The position numbers and the translations under genes were made by a program. Below are positions 35,992 to 45,765 of a DNA stretch of 47,149 nucleotides, piece after piece. Source of the DNA: Tritrichomonas foetus (lineage: Eukaryota; Parabasalia; Tritrichomonadida; Tritrichomonadidae); contig MLAK01000920.1 in NCBI GenBank assembly GCA_001839685.1, positions 1-47,149 of the forward strand, given 5' to 3'. Numbering within the stretch: position 1 is the stretch's first letter; each line of letters starts with the position of its first letter. The notes beneath the pieces were generated by a model, which was not told the origin of the DNA, did no database searches, and saw nothing but the letters and a program-made list of their open reading frames with translations.

Positions 35992-36568
35992 TAATAATTA
36001 TGTTTGTAAAATTGTTTTAGATTCAATATTATTGTTTATTTTTCCTCTCGTCAATCTCTGCTGTGAATTCAATGTCATTCACCAGCCTCAGTATATGATT
36101 CCGATATATATGATTGTAATTACTTGTGATCTTAACGATCAAATTGGATATTATTTGTGTTTTAAATGATTTTCTTCAAGAATAATCGATCATTAATGCT
36201 GCATCTTTATTTATGAAGCATGCTCATATTTTATTTCAATAAAACACTACAAAATGATGAAATCATTCAATAATAATATCATGCTAAGTGAAAAAAAAAT
36301 ATAGCTGAAACGACATCAATAAGTTTTATCATAAATGGCACTGTATGTGTATTGATCTTTCTCATATTAATATTTGGTTCATATATTTCATACATGATTT
36401 TTTAGCCATTTTCACAATAATAAAGCGCATCAATAGAATATGAAGTCAGATATTCTCACGATATAAAATTGAAGAATTTGTAAGAAAGCACTATATTTTA
36501 AACGTGCTTCTTTGACCAACGTTAGCATTCAAATTTTTCTTTGTCAGCTCAGAAATTTATTAAATTCA
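35992..36568 (+). other. Intergenic, AT-rich
   Basis: No convincing gene is seen. A 61-codon ATG frame at 35984-36169 overlaps the end of the previous gene and looks like chance. TAAACGTG (36499-36506) lies 70 bases before the TBC start. Confidence 0.55.
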
Positions 36569-38530
36569 ATGACTGCACCACTCCCTCCTCGCCGTTTCCA
36601 GCTCTGTACGATTGAACCAATTACAGAAATTGTCAATGGATCACTTGGAGTCACAGGCACCTTAGTTTTGTCGCGTGTTGAAGAAAGCTATCAACTTCAT
36701 TTTTCACCTGATGAAAGAACCCTTACTCAGCATATAACTGCTATTGATAATTCACCATCAAAAATTCCAGACGGCAAATGGAAAATTAATAAAAAGTTTA
36801 GAGTTGATTGTGGAAAATTATCAACTCTTCAACTTCATCAAGAGCCACTTTCAATTACGATAAGTAGAACTGATCGATCAGGTGTCAGGTCTTTTACATT
36901 TGGTTCTTCAGAATTTATATCTATGACAGAGCTGGTTGAACAGTTAGTAATTAATGGAATTGCAGTTCCTGCGCCGCCTGAGCAAAAGAATGACAAATAT
37001 TTACTTTACTTTTATAGAAGATGTCATAGAAATATATACTCTTATACACCACCTCATATTCAACTATCAGTCACTTCAAATAATGATTTGGAAGCTTTTT
37101 GGGCAGCACTTCACCAATTTTTCACATCCCTTATCATTCATCTTGATACATGCGATTCTTTACCAAAAGATCCAAGTTATCCCTTGAATATAGCTGCTGA
37201 AGCATGCCATGAAAGAGTTTTATCTCAAATTCGCGAGTATTCTGCAAATATTTCGAAAATTCCTGTTGTTGAAAATGAAATTTTTAATGAAAAAGGACAA
37301 ATTAATAATTTTGAAGTGATAAAGAAATCAATTTATCAAAATGGATGTCCATCTAAACTTTTAACTTATCTTTTACCTTTTGTTATTGGTGTATTTAAAC
37401 CTGATTCTACGTTTGAATCACGTGCAGAATTAATGAAAGAATTAAAAACAGAATTTTATCAACTTTATTCACAATGTACATCATTAAAAGCTTCTCAGAT
37501 AGAAAATCATAAAAAATTTTTGAATGCTTTTCGTGTAATAAAACACGATGTTTTACGAACAGATAGGCAGCTTCCAGCATTTTCAAAATCAACTGCATTT
37601 GGATTGGAAATTTTAACTCGGCTTTTGAAAACTTACTGCATTTTCAATCCGCCAATTGGTTATTTACAGGGGATGAATGACATTTTTGTTCCTTTTATTC
37701 TAACTTACTTACCTGAATGGACGCCTGAAGGAGTTCCAATTATTCCTGATGACATTTACAGTCTTTATATTTCTTCGTATATTTTATCTCTTCCTAAAAA
37801 TCATGCTAATAACGAAACAAATAATGAAATTAATAATGATATAAAATCAAATATTGATGAGCAAATTAATAAGAAATTTTTATGTGGTGATGTACCGCCG
37901 ATCATTAAAGATGATGAACAATTGAATGCTAAAATTGAAGCTATCCTTCCAATGATTTTTTGGTGCTTTGATGCAATGCTTCGAAATATAAACCATTTGT
38001 GCCTACTTGGCGATGTCACATCAAGGTGCAAGCTCATTGCAAAAGAAATTCATTCTATTCTTATGCAAGTTTCACCAATTGCGGCGATTTGGATGCGAAG
38101 AAACTCACTTGATAGTCTTATTTGGTTATATTCTGATTTTGTCTTACTTTTTAAACGAAGCTTCCAAAATTCTGGAAAGAATGGACTTTGGAGGGTTTGG
38201 CTTCAATTAAATTGTCTTTCACAACCAGAAAAAAGCTTAACCTATTTCGTAGCAGCCATTATTATCCAGTGCTTCAGGCAGCTGACAACACTTCCTGGTG
38301 TTCAAATTACTACAATGATGGAGGCTTTTCCAAAAATCCTCCAAACTATTGAGTCAGATGATGTTGCAAATACAATTTTATGGTTATATGAAAAAGCTCC
38401 ACCAAAAGAAAAAATAGAAAATAATTATCATATGAAAAATGAAGAAAATGAGAAGCCTGTTAAAAGAAGTGGATTTAAATATTTCGAAACAAAATGGACT
38501 GGTCCATGTGAAACTGTTCAAAATTCTTAA
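36569..38530 (+). CDS. TBC-domain Rab GTPase-activating protein (TBC1D15/Gyp7-like layout)
   Basis: The open frame extends to a TTG at 36512, but the first ATG is at 36569 (MTAPLPPRRFQLCTIEP), giving 653 residues. Residues about 1-130 resemble the PH-like N-terminal domain of the TBC1D15/Gyp7 group (GSLGVTGTLVLSRVEESYQLHF). The TBC domain spans about 240-560. It carries the arginine finger motif IKHDVLR (324-330, Arg330) followed by TDRQLPAF, and the glutamine finger in GYLQGMND (364-371, Gln367). Later blocks include IMQVSPIAAIWMRR-like sequence and FKRSF..GLWRVWLQL. Both catalytic residues are present, so it should stimulate Rab GTP hydrolysis. The insert around 430-460 is Asn-rich low complexity, a common parabasalid feature. 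Confidence 0.88.
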   Translation: MTAPLPPRRFQLCTIEPITEIVNGSLGVTGTLVLSRVEESYQLHFSPDERTLTQHITAIDNSPSKIPDGKWKINKKFRVDCGKLSTLQLHQEPLSITISRTDRSGVRSFTFGSSEFISMTELVEQLVINGIAVPAPPEQKNDKYLLYFYRRCHRNIYSYTPPHIQLSVTSNNDLEAFWAALHQFFTSLIIHLDTCDSLPKDPSYPLNIAAEACHERVLSQIREYSANISKIPVVENEIFNEKGQINNFEVIKKSIYQNGCPSKLLTYLLPFVIGVFKPDSTFESRAELMKELKTEFYQLYSQCTSLKASQIENHKKFLNAFRVIKHDVLRTDRQLPAFSKSTAFGLEILTRLLKTYCIFNPPIGYLQGMNDIFVPFILTYLPEWTPEGVPIIPDDIYSLYISSYILSLPKNHANNETNNEINNDIKSNIDEQINKKFLCGDVPPIIKDDEQLNAKIEAILPMIFWCFDAMLRNINHLCLLGDVTSRCKLIAKEIHSILMQVSPIAAIWMRRNSLDSLIWLYSDFVLLFKRSFQNSGKNGLWRVWLQLNCLSQPEKSLTYFVAAIIIQCFRQLTTLPGVQITTMMEAFPKILQTIESDDVANTILWLYEKAPPKEKIENNYHMKNEENEKPVKRSGFKYFETKWTGPCETVQNS

Positions 38531-39846
38531 ATTCTGATGAATTTTTCGAATTAATATTGTTTTTGTCCAAATGTAATTCTTGTTAAAAATAACTTGCGAA
38601 TATTAATATTCATCTAAATACTGTAAAAGATCCAAAATTAGAGTCAAAAATAGCAGGAATAGAACCATATCTCAGAATAGGTAATACTCTCAAGAAAAGT
38701 TACTTGACATTGTCACCTTGAACAATAGCTTGGTTCTTCTGATGAAAACTTTTATTAAGATTTGAATTCAGATTTTGATATAATATGGAAATGGACTGGA
38801 TGGTTATATAATTCCGTAATGTAATATAGAAAAATGTTTGATTCCATGCGTTGTTTTCAATCCAACGAAATTGATGATTTTTTTTAAACTTTTCACCATT
38901 TCTTTCATCACTATATATAGGTCACTTTTGCATGACTCTCAACTATATTTGTCTTATCATCAATTGGCCATATTTCATCCCAAGAATTTCTTATTAATAA
39001 GTTTTATTGAATTGCTGATTAGAATAGCCACTTTTGTATGTTTAAACACATTCTTATTCATTAAATCTACGATTCAGAACTTTAGGTTGATGAAACAATC
39101 AAAACCATGAATTATTATTTATCAGTGGTTTTAATGTCAAATTTAAAAGGATACTACTTTCAAGAATCATTACTTCCATAAAATTATATCGGGCGCTCAA
39201 AATTTATCATATAAATGTTAATATTCTCGGTCAATGTAAGCGGAGGAAAATTGAATACTATTCTCAAGTTGATTATTTGTGTTTATCCATCTAAGTATTC
39301 AATATTTCTAAAAAATATTTGTAAAATTCACAAAAAACTTTAACATAAATTCAATTCTGTCTCTTTTTGAAAAAATGTTGCTTTTTTAATTATAATATAG
39401 TTATCTATCTGTTTTGACTTTTAGATATCTGGAAATCTCGAATGATAATTTTTTTTATCGTCTTCAGAATTTTTGTGATAATCCTCAAAACATACATATT
39501 TTATTTCTTGTGAAACAATCAACTCGTGTATTTTTCTCAATTACAAAACGTTACTTCTTTGTAATACATGATTGAGAATGAATCCCCAATCATTCAAAAG
39601 TTGATCGATTTAAATTAACCCATTTGTGAAAGGAATCACCGGAATGAAATTGAAGATAAAAATTTCTGAAGATTTTTATATTTGAATCATTATACAAAAT
39701 TTTTCAATCATTATCACTTTAAACAACTCTCAAAAATTTAAGTTGTTCTCACAAAAACAAATATTTAAATGGAATAAAATAGGAATTTTGAAAGAAATAA
39801 AATTTCTTCACTTCATTGTTTTTTTCCTCAAGGGCTAAATCGAAAC
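38531..39846. other. Intergenic region, 1.3 kb, no intact gene
   Basis: The only longer frame (38838-39110, plus) begins with TTG and is hydrophobic. Its second half (from HPKNFLLISF) is faintly protein-like but matches nothing I know. The rest is AT-rich. TCACTTCATT at 39808-39817 is a good initiator candidate for the BspA-like gene. Confidence 0.5.
39808..39813 (+). promoter_or_regulatory. Candidate initiator TCACTT
   Basis: TCACTT matches the Trichomonas initiator consensus (TCA, pyrimidine, T or A) exactly, with a second TCATT starting four bases further on. The presumed start A at 39810 lies 37 bases before the ATG at 39847, somewhat longer than usual. Confidence 0.4.
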
Positions 39847-41226
39847 ATGATTTTACTATTATTTCTTTTCTCATACTTAATTCCATATGCTCAGTGTGTC
39901 AAGCATCTAGATCGCGATGACGATGACGATGATGACGACGATGACCATGATCAAACAATAACTGTTGGAGATTTTGTTTATAAAATTGACGATCATGATG
40001 AAGCCGAATTAATTGACTATACTGGAACAAAAAGCGGCGACGAAATTGAAATTCCAGAAAAAATCAAAAATCAAAATGGAAAAGATGTGCGTGTCAAAGA
40101 TTTCTCTTCAAAAGCTTTTCGTGGTAAAACAAACATCAAATCTGTTACAATAAAAGCTCAAATCGACGAAATCCCAGAAGATTCATTTAATGGATGCACA
40201 GGATTAACAAAAGTGACACTCCCCGATTCAGTTAGAGAAATTGATGAAAGAGCTTTCAAAGGATGCACACAATTAGAAAGTATTAATTTTCCAAGCAGAA
40301 TCCATACAATTGATATTGAAGCATTTTATTCAACAGGATTGAAAGGCAAAATTAAATTACCATCAAGTTTAAGAACAATTGGAAAAAGAGCTTTTGGAAA
40401 TTGCCCTCAAATTACAGAATTTTATATCGAATCTGATTATACGCGTGCATCACTTCTTGCTGGAAAAGTATTTACTGATAAAGGCGTACTTTATAATGAC
40501 AGAGAACTCTTGCAGTATCCTGCTGCAAATAAGAACGAAAGGTATGATATTGCTGAGTCAACCGAAACCATCCAAGATGGAGCTTTTGAAGGTGCCAACA
40601 ACTTGAAAACCCTTCAAATTCCAAAAGGCATGAAAAATGTTGACCCAAATAGCCTTCCTGCGAATGTGAAAAATATGGTCTATTCAGGATGTCCATCGTC
40701 TCAGCCGTCTTCATTGACATGTGTTGTCATTCCTGAAGACTGTCCGAACTACAAGCCTCCAACCGGCGAATGCCAACAAATTAAACCTAATCAGTCAAAC
40801 CCAGGCGTGAATAGTCCAAAAGGCAACAAGTGGCTCACCATTGGAATAGTCATTGGCGTTTGTGTCCTTGTGATCATCATTGTAATCATCATCGTTGTCG
40901 TCGTGCTGAAGAAGAAGAAGAAGCACGACCGCACAACAGGAGATGCTCGTCCAGTTGAATCAGCAAACGTTTTTGCGCCGAAGATTGTTGATGAAAAAAG
41001 TGACGAAAAGAAAGATAAGAAAGCGTCCTCATCATCCTCATCATCATCTTCTTCTTCAGGAGGAGCTGCGTATAATAATCAGCCTTTGGTTTATCCGCCG
41101 CCTGTTCCAAATTATCCAGATCCACAGGCTCCATCGCCATACGCAGGCGCTTATCAACCGCAGGATTCACAAAATCTCAGAGACAGTAATCCATACCTTG
41201 GATTACCAAACAATCAAACATTTTGA
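39847..41226 (+). CDS. BspA-like leucine-rich-repeat surface protein, single-pass membrane
   Basis: The 459-residue protein starts with a signal peptide (MILLLFLFSYLIPYAQC). An Asp-rich run follows at about 21-34 (ten consecutive Asp), possibly a cation-binding or spacer segment. Residues about 55-270 are LRR_5 (Treponema/BspA-type) repeats with the usual phrases: VTIKAQIDEIPEDSFNGCTG, VTLPDSVREIDERAFKGCT, RTIGKRAFGNCP. A Cys/Pro-rich stalk precedes a membrane span at about 331-352 (TIGIVIGVCVLVIIIVIIIV), then KKKKKHD as stop-transfer. The cytoplasmic tail of about 105 residues has a poly-Ser run and a Pro/Tyr-rich end (VYPPPVPNYPDPQAP, DSNPYLGL). BspA-like proteins form a large trichomonad family implicated in adhesion and cell-cell contact. 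The tail could recruit endocytic or SH3/WW-type adaptors, but that is inference. Confidence 0.93.
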   Translation: MILLLFLFSYLIPYAQCVKHLDRDDDDDDDDDDHDQTITVGDFVYKIDDHDEAELIDYTGTKSGDEIEIPEKIKNQNGKDVRVKDFSSKAFRGKTNIKSVTIKAQIDEIPEDSFNGCTGLTKVTLPDSVREIDERAFKGCTQLESINFPSRIHTIDIEAFYSTGLKGKIKLPSSLRTIGKRAFGNCPQITEFYIESDYTRASLLAGKVFTDKGVLYNDRELLQYPAANKNERYDIAESTETIQDGAFEGANNLKTLQIPKGMKNVDPNSLPANVKNMVYSGCPSSQPSSLTCVVIPEDCPNYKPPTGECQQIKPNQSNPGVNSPKGNKWLTIGIVIGVCVLVIIIVIIIVVVVLKKKKKHDRTTGDARPVESANVFAPKIVDEKSDEKKDKKASSSSSSSSSSSGGAAYNNQPLVYPPPVPNYPDPQAPSPYAGAYQPQDSQNLRDSNPYLGLPNNQTF

Positions 41227-41624
41227 GACAAGAATCCGATCGACCTCTATTTTTATTAATATTATTTTTTTTACTATGAATAAAATCCCTATAAAAAAAA
41301 ATTCCATATTATTTATTTTTATTTAATTCAAACAATAAAGTTCAAGCCAAAGAGAATTATCGAAATTTGTCTGATTTGATGAAAAAGAACAATTGTTGAA
41401 TATTTGAATAAACGTTAAAATATTAAATTTTATTTAAGAGATTGTTTCTTATTTTTGGATTTATTTTCCAAGATATGGTTATTTTTTTATTTAGATTTTG
41501 TTTGAGAATATGCCAATATAATCAATTAAAAAAGTTTGTATTTTTCTTTTCAACTTTGTAATATTTGAGAAAATGGTGAAATTTCTAAGGTTAATTTAAA
41601 ATCTAACGGACGTTTAAGATTCAA
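41227..41624 (+). other. Intergenic, AT-rich
   Basis: No gene is seen. TAACGGACGTTTAA at 41604-41617 lies about 10 bases before the next ATG. It contains an AACGGA word and, on the other strand, TTAAACGT. Confidence 0.55.
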
Positions 41625-43919
41625 ATGGCGCACAACTCGGAGAACGATGATCCGAACGAATTTAATGATAATTCTTCAATTGAATTTAACTCCGAAGATG
41701 ACCAATTTGCAGATTTCATGATGGATGACGAATATATTCCGAATCGGATGCAGAGAGGGAAAATTGATTCCATTCCGAAAAAATTTGACCACAACGTTTC
41801 GCAAAATCTGAATCAGAATCTTAATGCAATGAACAGTTTGAATCAAAACGATAATTCCGCTCTCAATATTATGAAGCAGTTTGCGCCAACTCCAATTCTG
41901 AATAAAGATTCAAAAAGTCCAGGCGGTGGAGGGCTTTTAACGCGCGGATTGATAGGAAAAAGTATGACAAACAATAACGAAGCTCAAATTGTCAGGCCAG
42001 AGAATATAAATCGAATCACAGCCAACGATATAAAAAGTGACATTTCTTTTCCATCAATGCCTTCAGAAATCCCTAAAGATACTCAAAATTCCAATGAAAA
42101 CATAAATACAAATAAAAATCAAACAAAAAAAACAATTGGTTTGAGATTATTAAACAACAATAATCTTCCAGGTATTCCTGTTGTAAATGAAGAAGAGAAA
42201 AGTGTTAATATTTTCCCAGGAGAGAGTCAAAACTCTTTATTTATAAAAAACGAGAATGGTTCAACAATGATAAATTTTCCACCTATTAAACAACCACCAC
42301 AACAACAACAACAATCACCAAGTTCTTCTCTTTTCTCACAAAGCTCAGACGGAAAAACTTTGATTAATTTTCCACCAATTGGAGGCACAAATGAAACACC
42401 ACAAAATAATTCATCGAAACCTTCACTTTCTGTCAAAATTAAACCAAAATTAACACCAAATAGAGTAAATCTACTTCAAAAGCCACAAACTCCAATCATT
42501 GCTCAACAGCAGCCAATCATTGCACAGAACCAACCAATAATTGCTCAACAGCAACAAATTGATCACCAACAACCGATTGATCACCAACAACCGATTGATC
42601 ACCAACAACCGATTGATCACCAACAACCGATTGATCACCAACAACCGATTGATCACCAACAGCCAATACTTGCACAAATGCCACAAAGCTCATTTCTTTT
42701 AAGTCAGAACCAAGAAGCTCAAAATAATTCAAATGTTGATCAACCTCAACTAACTCAACAACAAGTTTCTTTTGGATTCCCTCATCCAAAACCACAAAAA
42801 CAAGAAGAAATTAATTCAAATAATGAAAATAAAAATAATAATTTGCAAATGAATGAACCTTTCCAAACTCCACAGCCATTGAATCCAAATCAAAACACAT
42901 TTTACAGTAATACAAAAGAACATACACAACAAATGTATTTAACACCACAAAACGCTTATCCTGCTACACCTGCTGATCGAGTTTTAAGTCGATTTTCAAA
43001 CACTCTTGATCGAAGCGTTGCAGAAATGAAGAGGTCATTTGCAAACGAATTAAATTCTACTTTTGCATCATCTTCAGCACATTCATGTAGGTTTCCACAA
43101 AGTATTGATGTTGATTCTTTTCTTGATGAATTAAATACTGAGCTTTCTAGTGTGGTTAATTTTTCACAAAATTTATTGACAGTTGATGAAATTAATATTA
43201 CAAATGGAAAACATGCTATGCTTGCACAGTGCTTAAATCAGGTTGTTGATGAGCAAATAAAGCCAATTACTGCTGGACTTGCTGCAAATGCGGTAATAAT
43301 AAATCAAGCTATTAGTGATCATCAAAAAGCGTTGACTTCTCTTAAAAAGGAATTAGAAGTACTTAGAAGTAATTTCAAAGATGGAGGTGAATCGATTTGT
43401 AGAATATTACAAGGGGAAACAAGCTATATTGAAGCTGATGATGAACGAAACATATCAAAGCAAAGAGAAATGAGTAAAAAATTGAATGAATTACGATATA
43501 AAAGAAGTGAATTAGAAACAAGATTAATTCGGCAAAGAGAAGAAAAAGAAGTAATTGAAAGAAATATAAGAAGTATTGATTCCCGAAGAATCAGACTTTT
43601 CGAAGAAAATGTAAAACGTGGAGGTAATGAAGCAAAATATCAAAAACTTATCTCAGAAATAGAAGAACTTCAACTGGAAATAAAAGAGGTATCTTATGAT
43701 AAATTATATAAATCAATCAATGAAGTTGAAGAAACAATGTTTTTGGACGAAGAATCAATGAGGCAGCACATGATCGAGATTTCAGCTGCTTGCCGATGGA
43801 CATCATCAAGATTAAATTCCACTCTTCCAATGAAAAATGATAATAGCCTTTCATATTCCACAAATTCGATTAAAATGATGTCGCCAAGAAGAGTTAGATC
43901 ATCCCAAAATTATATGTAA
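41625..43919 (+). CDS. Gln/Asn-rich protein with C-terminal coiled coil, possibly cytoskeletal
   Basis: The 764-residue protein starts MAHNSENDDPNEFNDN with an acidic segment (FADFMMDDEYIP). Residues about 60-450 are disordered, rich in Asn, Gln and Pro, with a short duplicated motif (TMINFPPIK and TLINFPPIG) and six tandem DHQQPI hexapeptides at about 313-348. From about 455 the sequence is folded: RVLSRFSNTLDRSVAEMKRSF, then helical segments and a coiled coil at about 600-720 (KQREMSKKLNELRYKRSELETRL, EEKEVIERNIRSIDSRR). The end is Ser-rich and basic (MMSPRRVRSSQNYM). The acidic head, long disordered middle and C-terminal coiled coil recall transition-fibre proteins such as FBF1, but I cannot confirm that. 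Confidence 0.7.
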   Translation: MAHNSENDDPNEFNDNSSIEFNSEDDQFADFMMDDEYIPNRMQRGKIDSIPKKFDHNVSQNLNQNLNAMNSLNQNDNSALNIMKQFAPTPILNKDSKSPGGGGLLTRGLIGKSMTNNNEAQIVRPENINRITANDIKSDISFPSMPSEIPKDTQNSNENINTNKNQTKKTIGLRLLNNNNLPGIPVVNEEEKSVNIFPGESQNSLFIKNENGSTMINFPPIKQPPQQQQQSPSSSLFSQSSDGKTLINFPPIGGTNETPQNNSSKPSLSVKIKPKLTPNRVNLLQKPQTPIIAQQQPIIAQNQPIIAQQQQIDHQQPIDHQQPIDHQQPIDHQQPIDHQQPIDHQQPILAQMPQSSFLLSQNQEAQNNSNVDQPQLTQQQVSFGFPHPKPQKQEEINSNNENKNNNLQMNEPFQTPQPLNPNQNTFYSNTKEHTQQMYLTPQNAYPATPADRVLSRFSNTLDRSVAEMKRSFANELNSTFASSSAHSCRFPQSIDVDSFLDELNTELSSVVNFSQNLLTVDEINITNGKHAMLAQCLNQVVDEQIKPITAGLAANAVIINQAISDHQKALTSLKKELEVLRSNFKDGGESICRILQGETSYIEADDERNISKQREMSKKLNELRYKRSELETRLIRQREEKEVIERNIRSIDSRRIRLFEENVKRGGNEAKYQKLISEIEELQLEIKEVSYDKLYKSINEVEETMFLDEESMRQHMIEISAACRWTSSRLNSTLPMKNDNSLSYSTNSIKMMSPRRVRSSQNYM
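42561..42668 (+). repeat. 18-bp in-frame tandem repeat (DHQQPI x6)
   Basis: GATCACCAACAACCGATT occurs five times without change (42561-42650), followed by a sixth copy with three changes (42651-42668). Each unit encodes Asp-His-Gln-Gln-Pro-Ile. Identity at synonymous positions indicates recent expansion. Confidence 0.97.
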
Positions 43920-44635
43920 TTTATATAAGTGTTTAATAAATGTTTGTTTGTTACGATTTTTTTTTTTTCATTGATGTTGATTTTATATTGTACAACAGCA
44001 TAATTATTTTAGTTTTCAAAATTAAGGCTAATTTCCTATTCACATTAATTTCCAGATATGAAACAATTGATGTAAATTCATTCTGACTAACAAATCACTG
44101 AAAATGTTAATATCTGTATGATTAATTAAAACGGACAAAGGAAAGACATGGCCTATTATTGGGTTTTGCTGTTTCTTGTTGAGGTGAAAATCATCAACAA
44201 GAGCTCTGAAAATTTAAAATTTTCTGATAAATCATTTTAAAGACCTATATGACAAATCTGTTGATAACGAAAGACTATTTCTTGAATATTATTCGAGTTC
44301 AAATTTCACTTAATATAATCAAACATTGTTTGGTTTCACATTTTTAATAAATTCATGTTGAAAATAGCCATCTGAAGATACACTAATGGTATATCAAAAA
44401 TGAGAATCATGCAAAGCACCCAATAATTTAATAGGCAGAATATGAAGCAGATATCAACTTTTGATTTTTCGACATTAAAGGGATTTTTATTCAGCTTAAA
44501 CTTTTGAAAAGCATCAAAAAAACAAACCAAGTGAAAGAGATGTGAAAAAAATTATGAAATTATCAAAAAGAACAAAGAAAAGAGATAAATATGAAAATAT
44601 TATTGAGAAAGATTTTAATTTCATAAAAACGATTA
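43920..44635. other. Intergenic region with possible short coding relic
   Basis: From ATG 44148 the plus strand reads MAYYWVLLFLVEVKIINKSS and ends after about 30 codons. After a one-base shift it continues with KDLYDKSVDNERLFLEYYSS and stops near 44313. This may be a broken small gene or chance. An 8-base inverted repeat (CTTGTTGA 44175-44182 with TCAACAAG 44194-44201) lies inside it. Nothing else is identifiable. Confidence 0.3.
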
Positions 44636-45379
44636 TTAAAATATTTTGGGTAAAAGCATTCCAGTTCTTTTCTTATATTCAATGTAATCTGGCTTATTTT
44701 TAAGTTGCCTTCTCTCCATCAATGGAATTGACACAAAAGTAAATAAAATTGTATTTGCAACAGCTCCAATTGGGAATTTCCTTGGAAAAGTGGAATTCAA
44801 AGACATTATATAAACTCCCCACCACATCATTATTTCACCAAGGTAGTTTGGATGGCGTGAATATTTCCATAATCCAACATTACAAACTCTTCCATTTTCG
44901 TGTGTTCTTCGAAACTCTCGTAATTGAGTATCAGCAAGATGTTCAAATAAAACTCCAGTCAGACTTAAAAAAAATCCGATTATAACAATAGCATGATTCT
45001 GTTGAAGGTAATAAATGTCATAATTAAGAATATCATAACCAGGAAGCATTGCTAGGAAAACAACAATTGTAGGAATAAGATTTAATCCAAAAAAGTTGAT
45101 GATATGCCAAATCAAAAAATGACAATGATCTTTAAAGTATTGATATCTCCAATCTTGATGTGATAAATTAGTGAACGTTTTCGCCCAGTTTAATGTCAAT
45201 CTTATTCCCCAAATCCATACTGATGCAAGAAGGAGGAAAGAAGCAAGATGCTGTTTAGCTGTCTTGAATGAGATAAAAAATGAAGTGAAATAAACAGGAG
45301 GTGCAACACTCCAGTAAGGATCATAAATCGACGTATTTGAAAATATTAAACCTGTTAACCATACAAAGACAGTTGCCAT
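44636..45379 (-). CDS. DUF1295 / steroid 5-alpha-reductase-like membrane protein (main open frame)
   Basis: This multi-pass membrane protein has 247 residues from the ATG at 45379. It carries the family marks: SIYDPYWSVAPP near residue 16, TLNWAKTFTNLSHQDWRY near 65, and the strongly conserved C-terminal block with FRRTHENGRVCNVGLWKYSRHPNYLGEIMMWWG, as in the isoprenylcysteine methyltransferase and steroid 5-alpha reductase fold. It ends with SIPLMERRQLKNKPDYIEYK. Members are predicted NADPH-dependent lipid reductases or methyltransferases of the ER. Which reaction applies cannot be told. The homologous sequence continues upstream of this ATG in the same frame (INWFLSDF) and then stops without a start codon. 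The missing N-terminus is in another frame (see next entry), so this ATG is probably not the ancestral start. Confidence 0.85.
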   Translation of the reverse strand: MATVFVWLTGLIFSNTSIYDPYWSVAPPVYFTSFFISFKTAKQHLASFLLLASVWIWGIRLTLNWAKTFTNLSHQDWRYQYFKDHCHFLIWHIINFFGLNLIPTIVVFLAMLPGYDILNYDIYYLQQNHAIVIIGFFLSLTGVLFEHLADTQLREFRRTHENGRVCNVGLWKYSRHPNYLGEIMMWWGVYIMSLNSTFPRKFPIGAVANTILFTFVSIPLMERRQLKNKPDYIEYKKRTGMLLPKIF

Positions 45380-45515
45380 AAAATCACTAAGAAACCAATT
45401 GATATATATGTTATCGCTCAGTTTATAATGGCAGAAGTCCTATTCCTACTGATATCAAATAAATAGTTATAATCAGCATGAGTCCAGATCTTTTAGAGGT
45501 CTTTAAATTGCTCAT
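45380..45515 (-). other. Frameshifted N-terminus of the DUF1295 gene
   Basis: From ATG 45515 the minus strand reads 30 codons, a basic head (MSNLKTSKRSG) followed by a hydrophobic helix (LMLIITIYLISVGIGLLPL), then a TAA at 45425-45423. Skipping one base at about 45425 leads into KLSDNIYINWFLSDF, which runs straight into the main open frame. A first membrane helix is what the family has here. This is therefore either a real one-base insertion, making a pseudogene or a shortened product, or a sequence error. Confidence 0.65.
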
Positions 45516-45765
45516 GATAATAATAAAGTATTGGGGAAATGTGGTATGAAAAATCATGAAATATGATCTGAAATAATATCAATGTGAAATTGTGAATTTT
45601 TTTGTGACATCGCTTCACCTTTGAAAAATTTGCCAGGCAAATAGAATGGCAAAAATTGAAAAATAATTTTTTTTTTTTAATGTACTGTTTTGAAAGCTTA
45701 TAAAACTATAATCATGTTTTTACAAGGAGATAAAGTATTATATATATAATTTATTGAATAAAAAT

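Noticed and set aside
35984..36169. 61-codon ATG frame overlapping the end of the coiled-coil gene
   Set aside because: It overlaps the stop of a real gene, has runs of N and I, and shows no domain.
38838..39110. 90-codon hydrophobic plus-strand frame
   Set aside because: It starts with TTG. The second half is slightly protein-like but not enough to call a gene.
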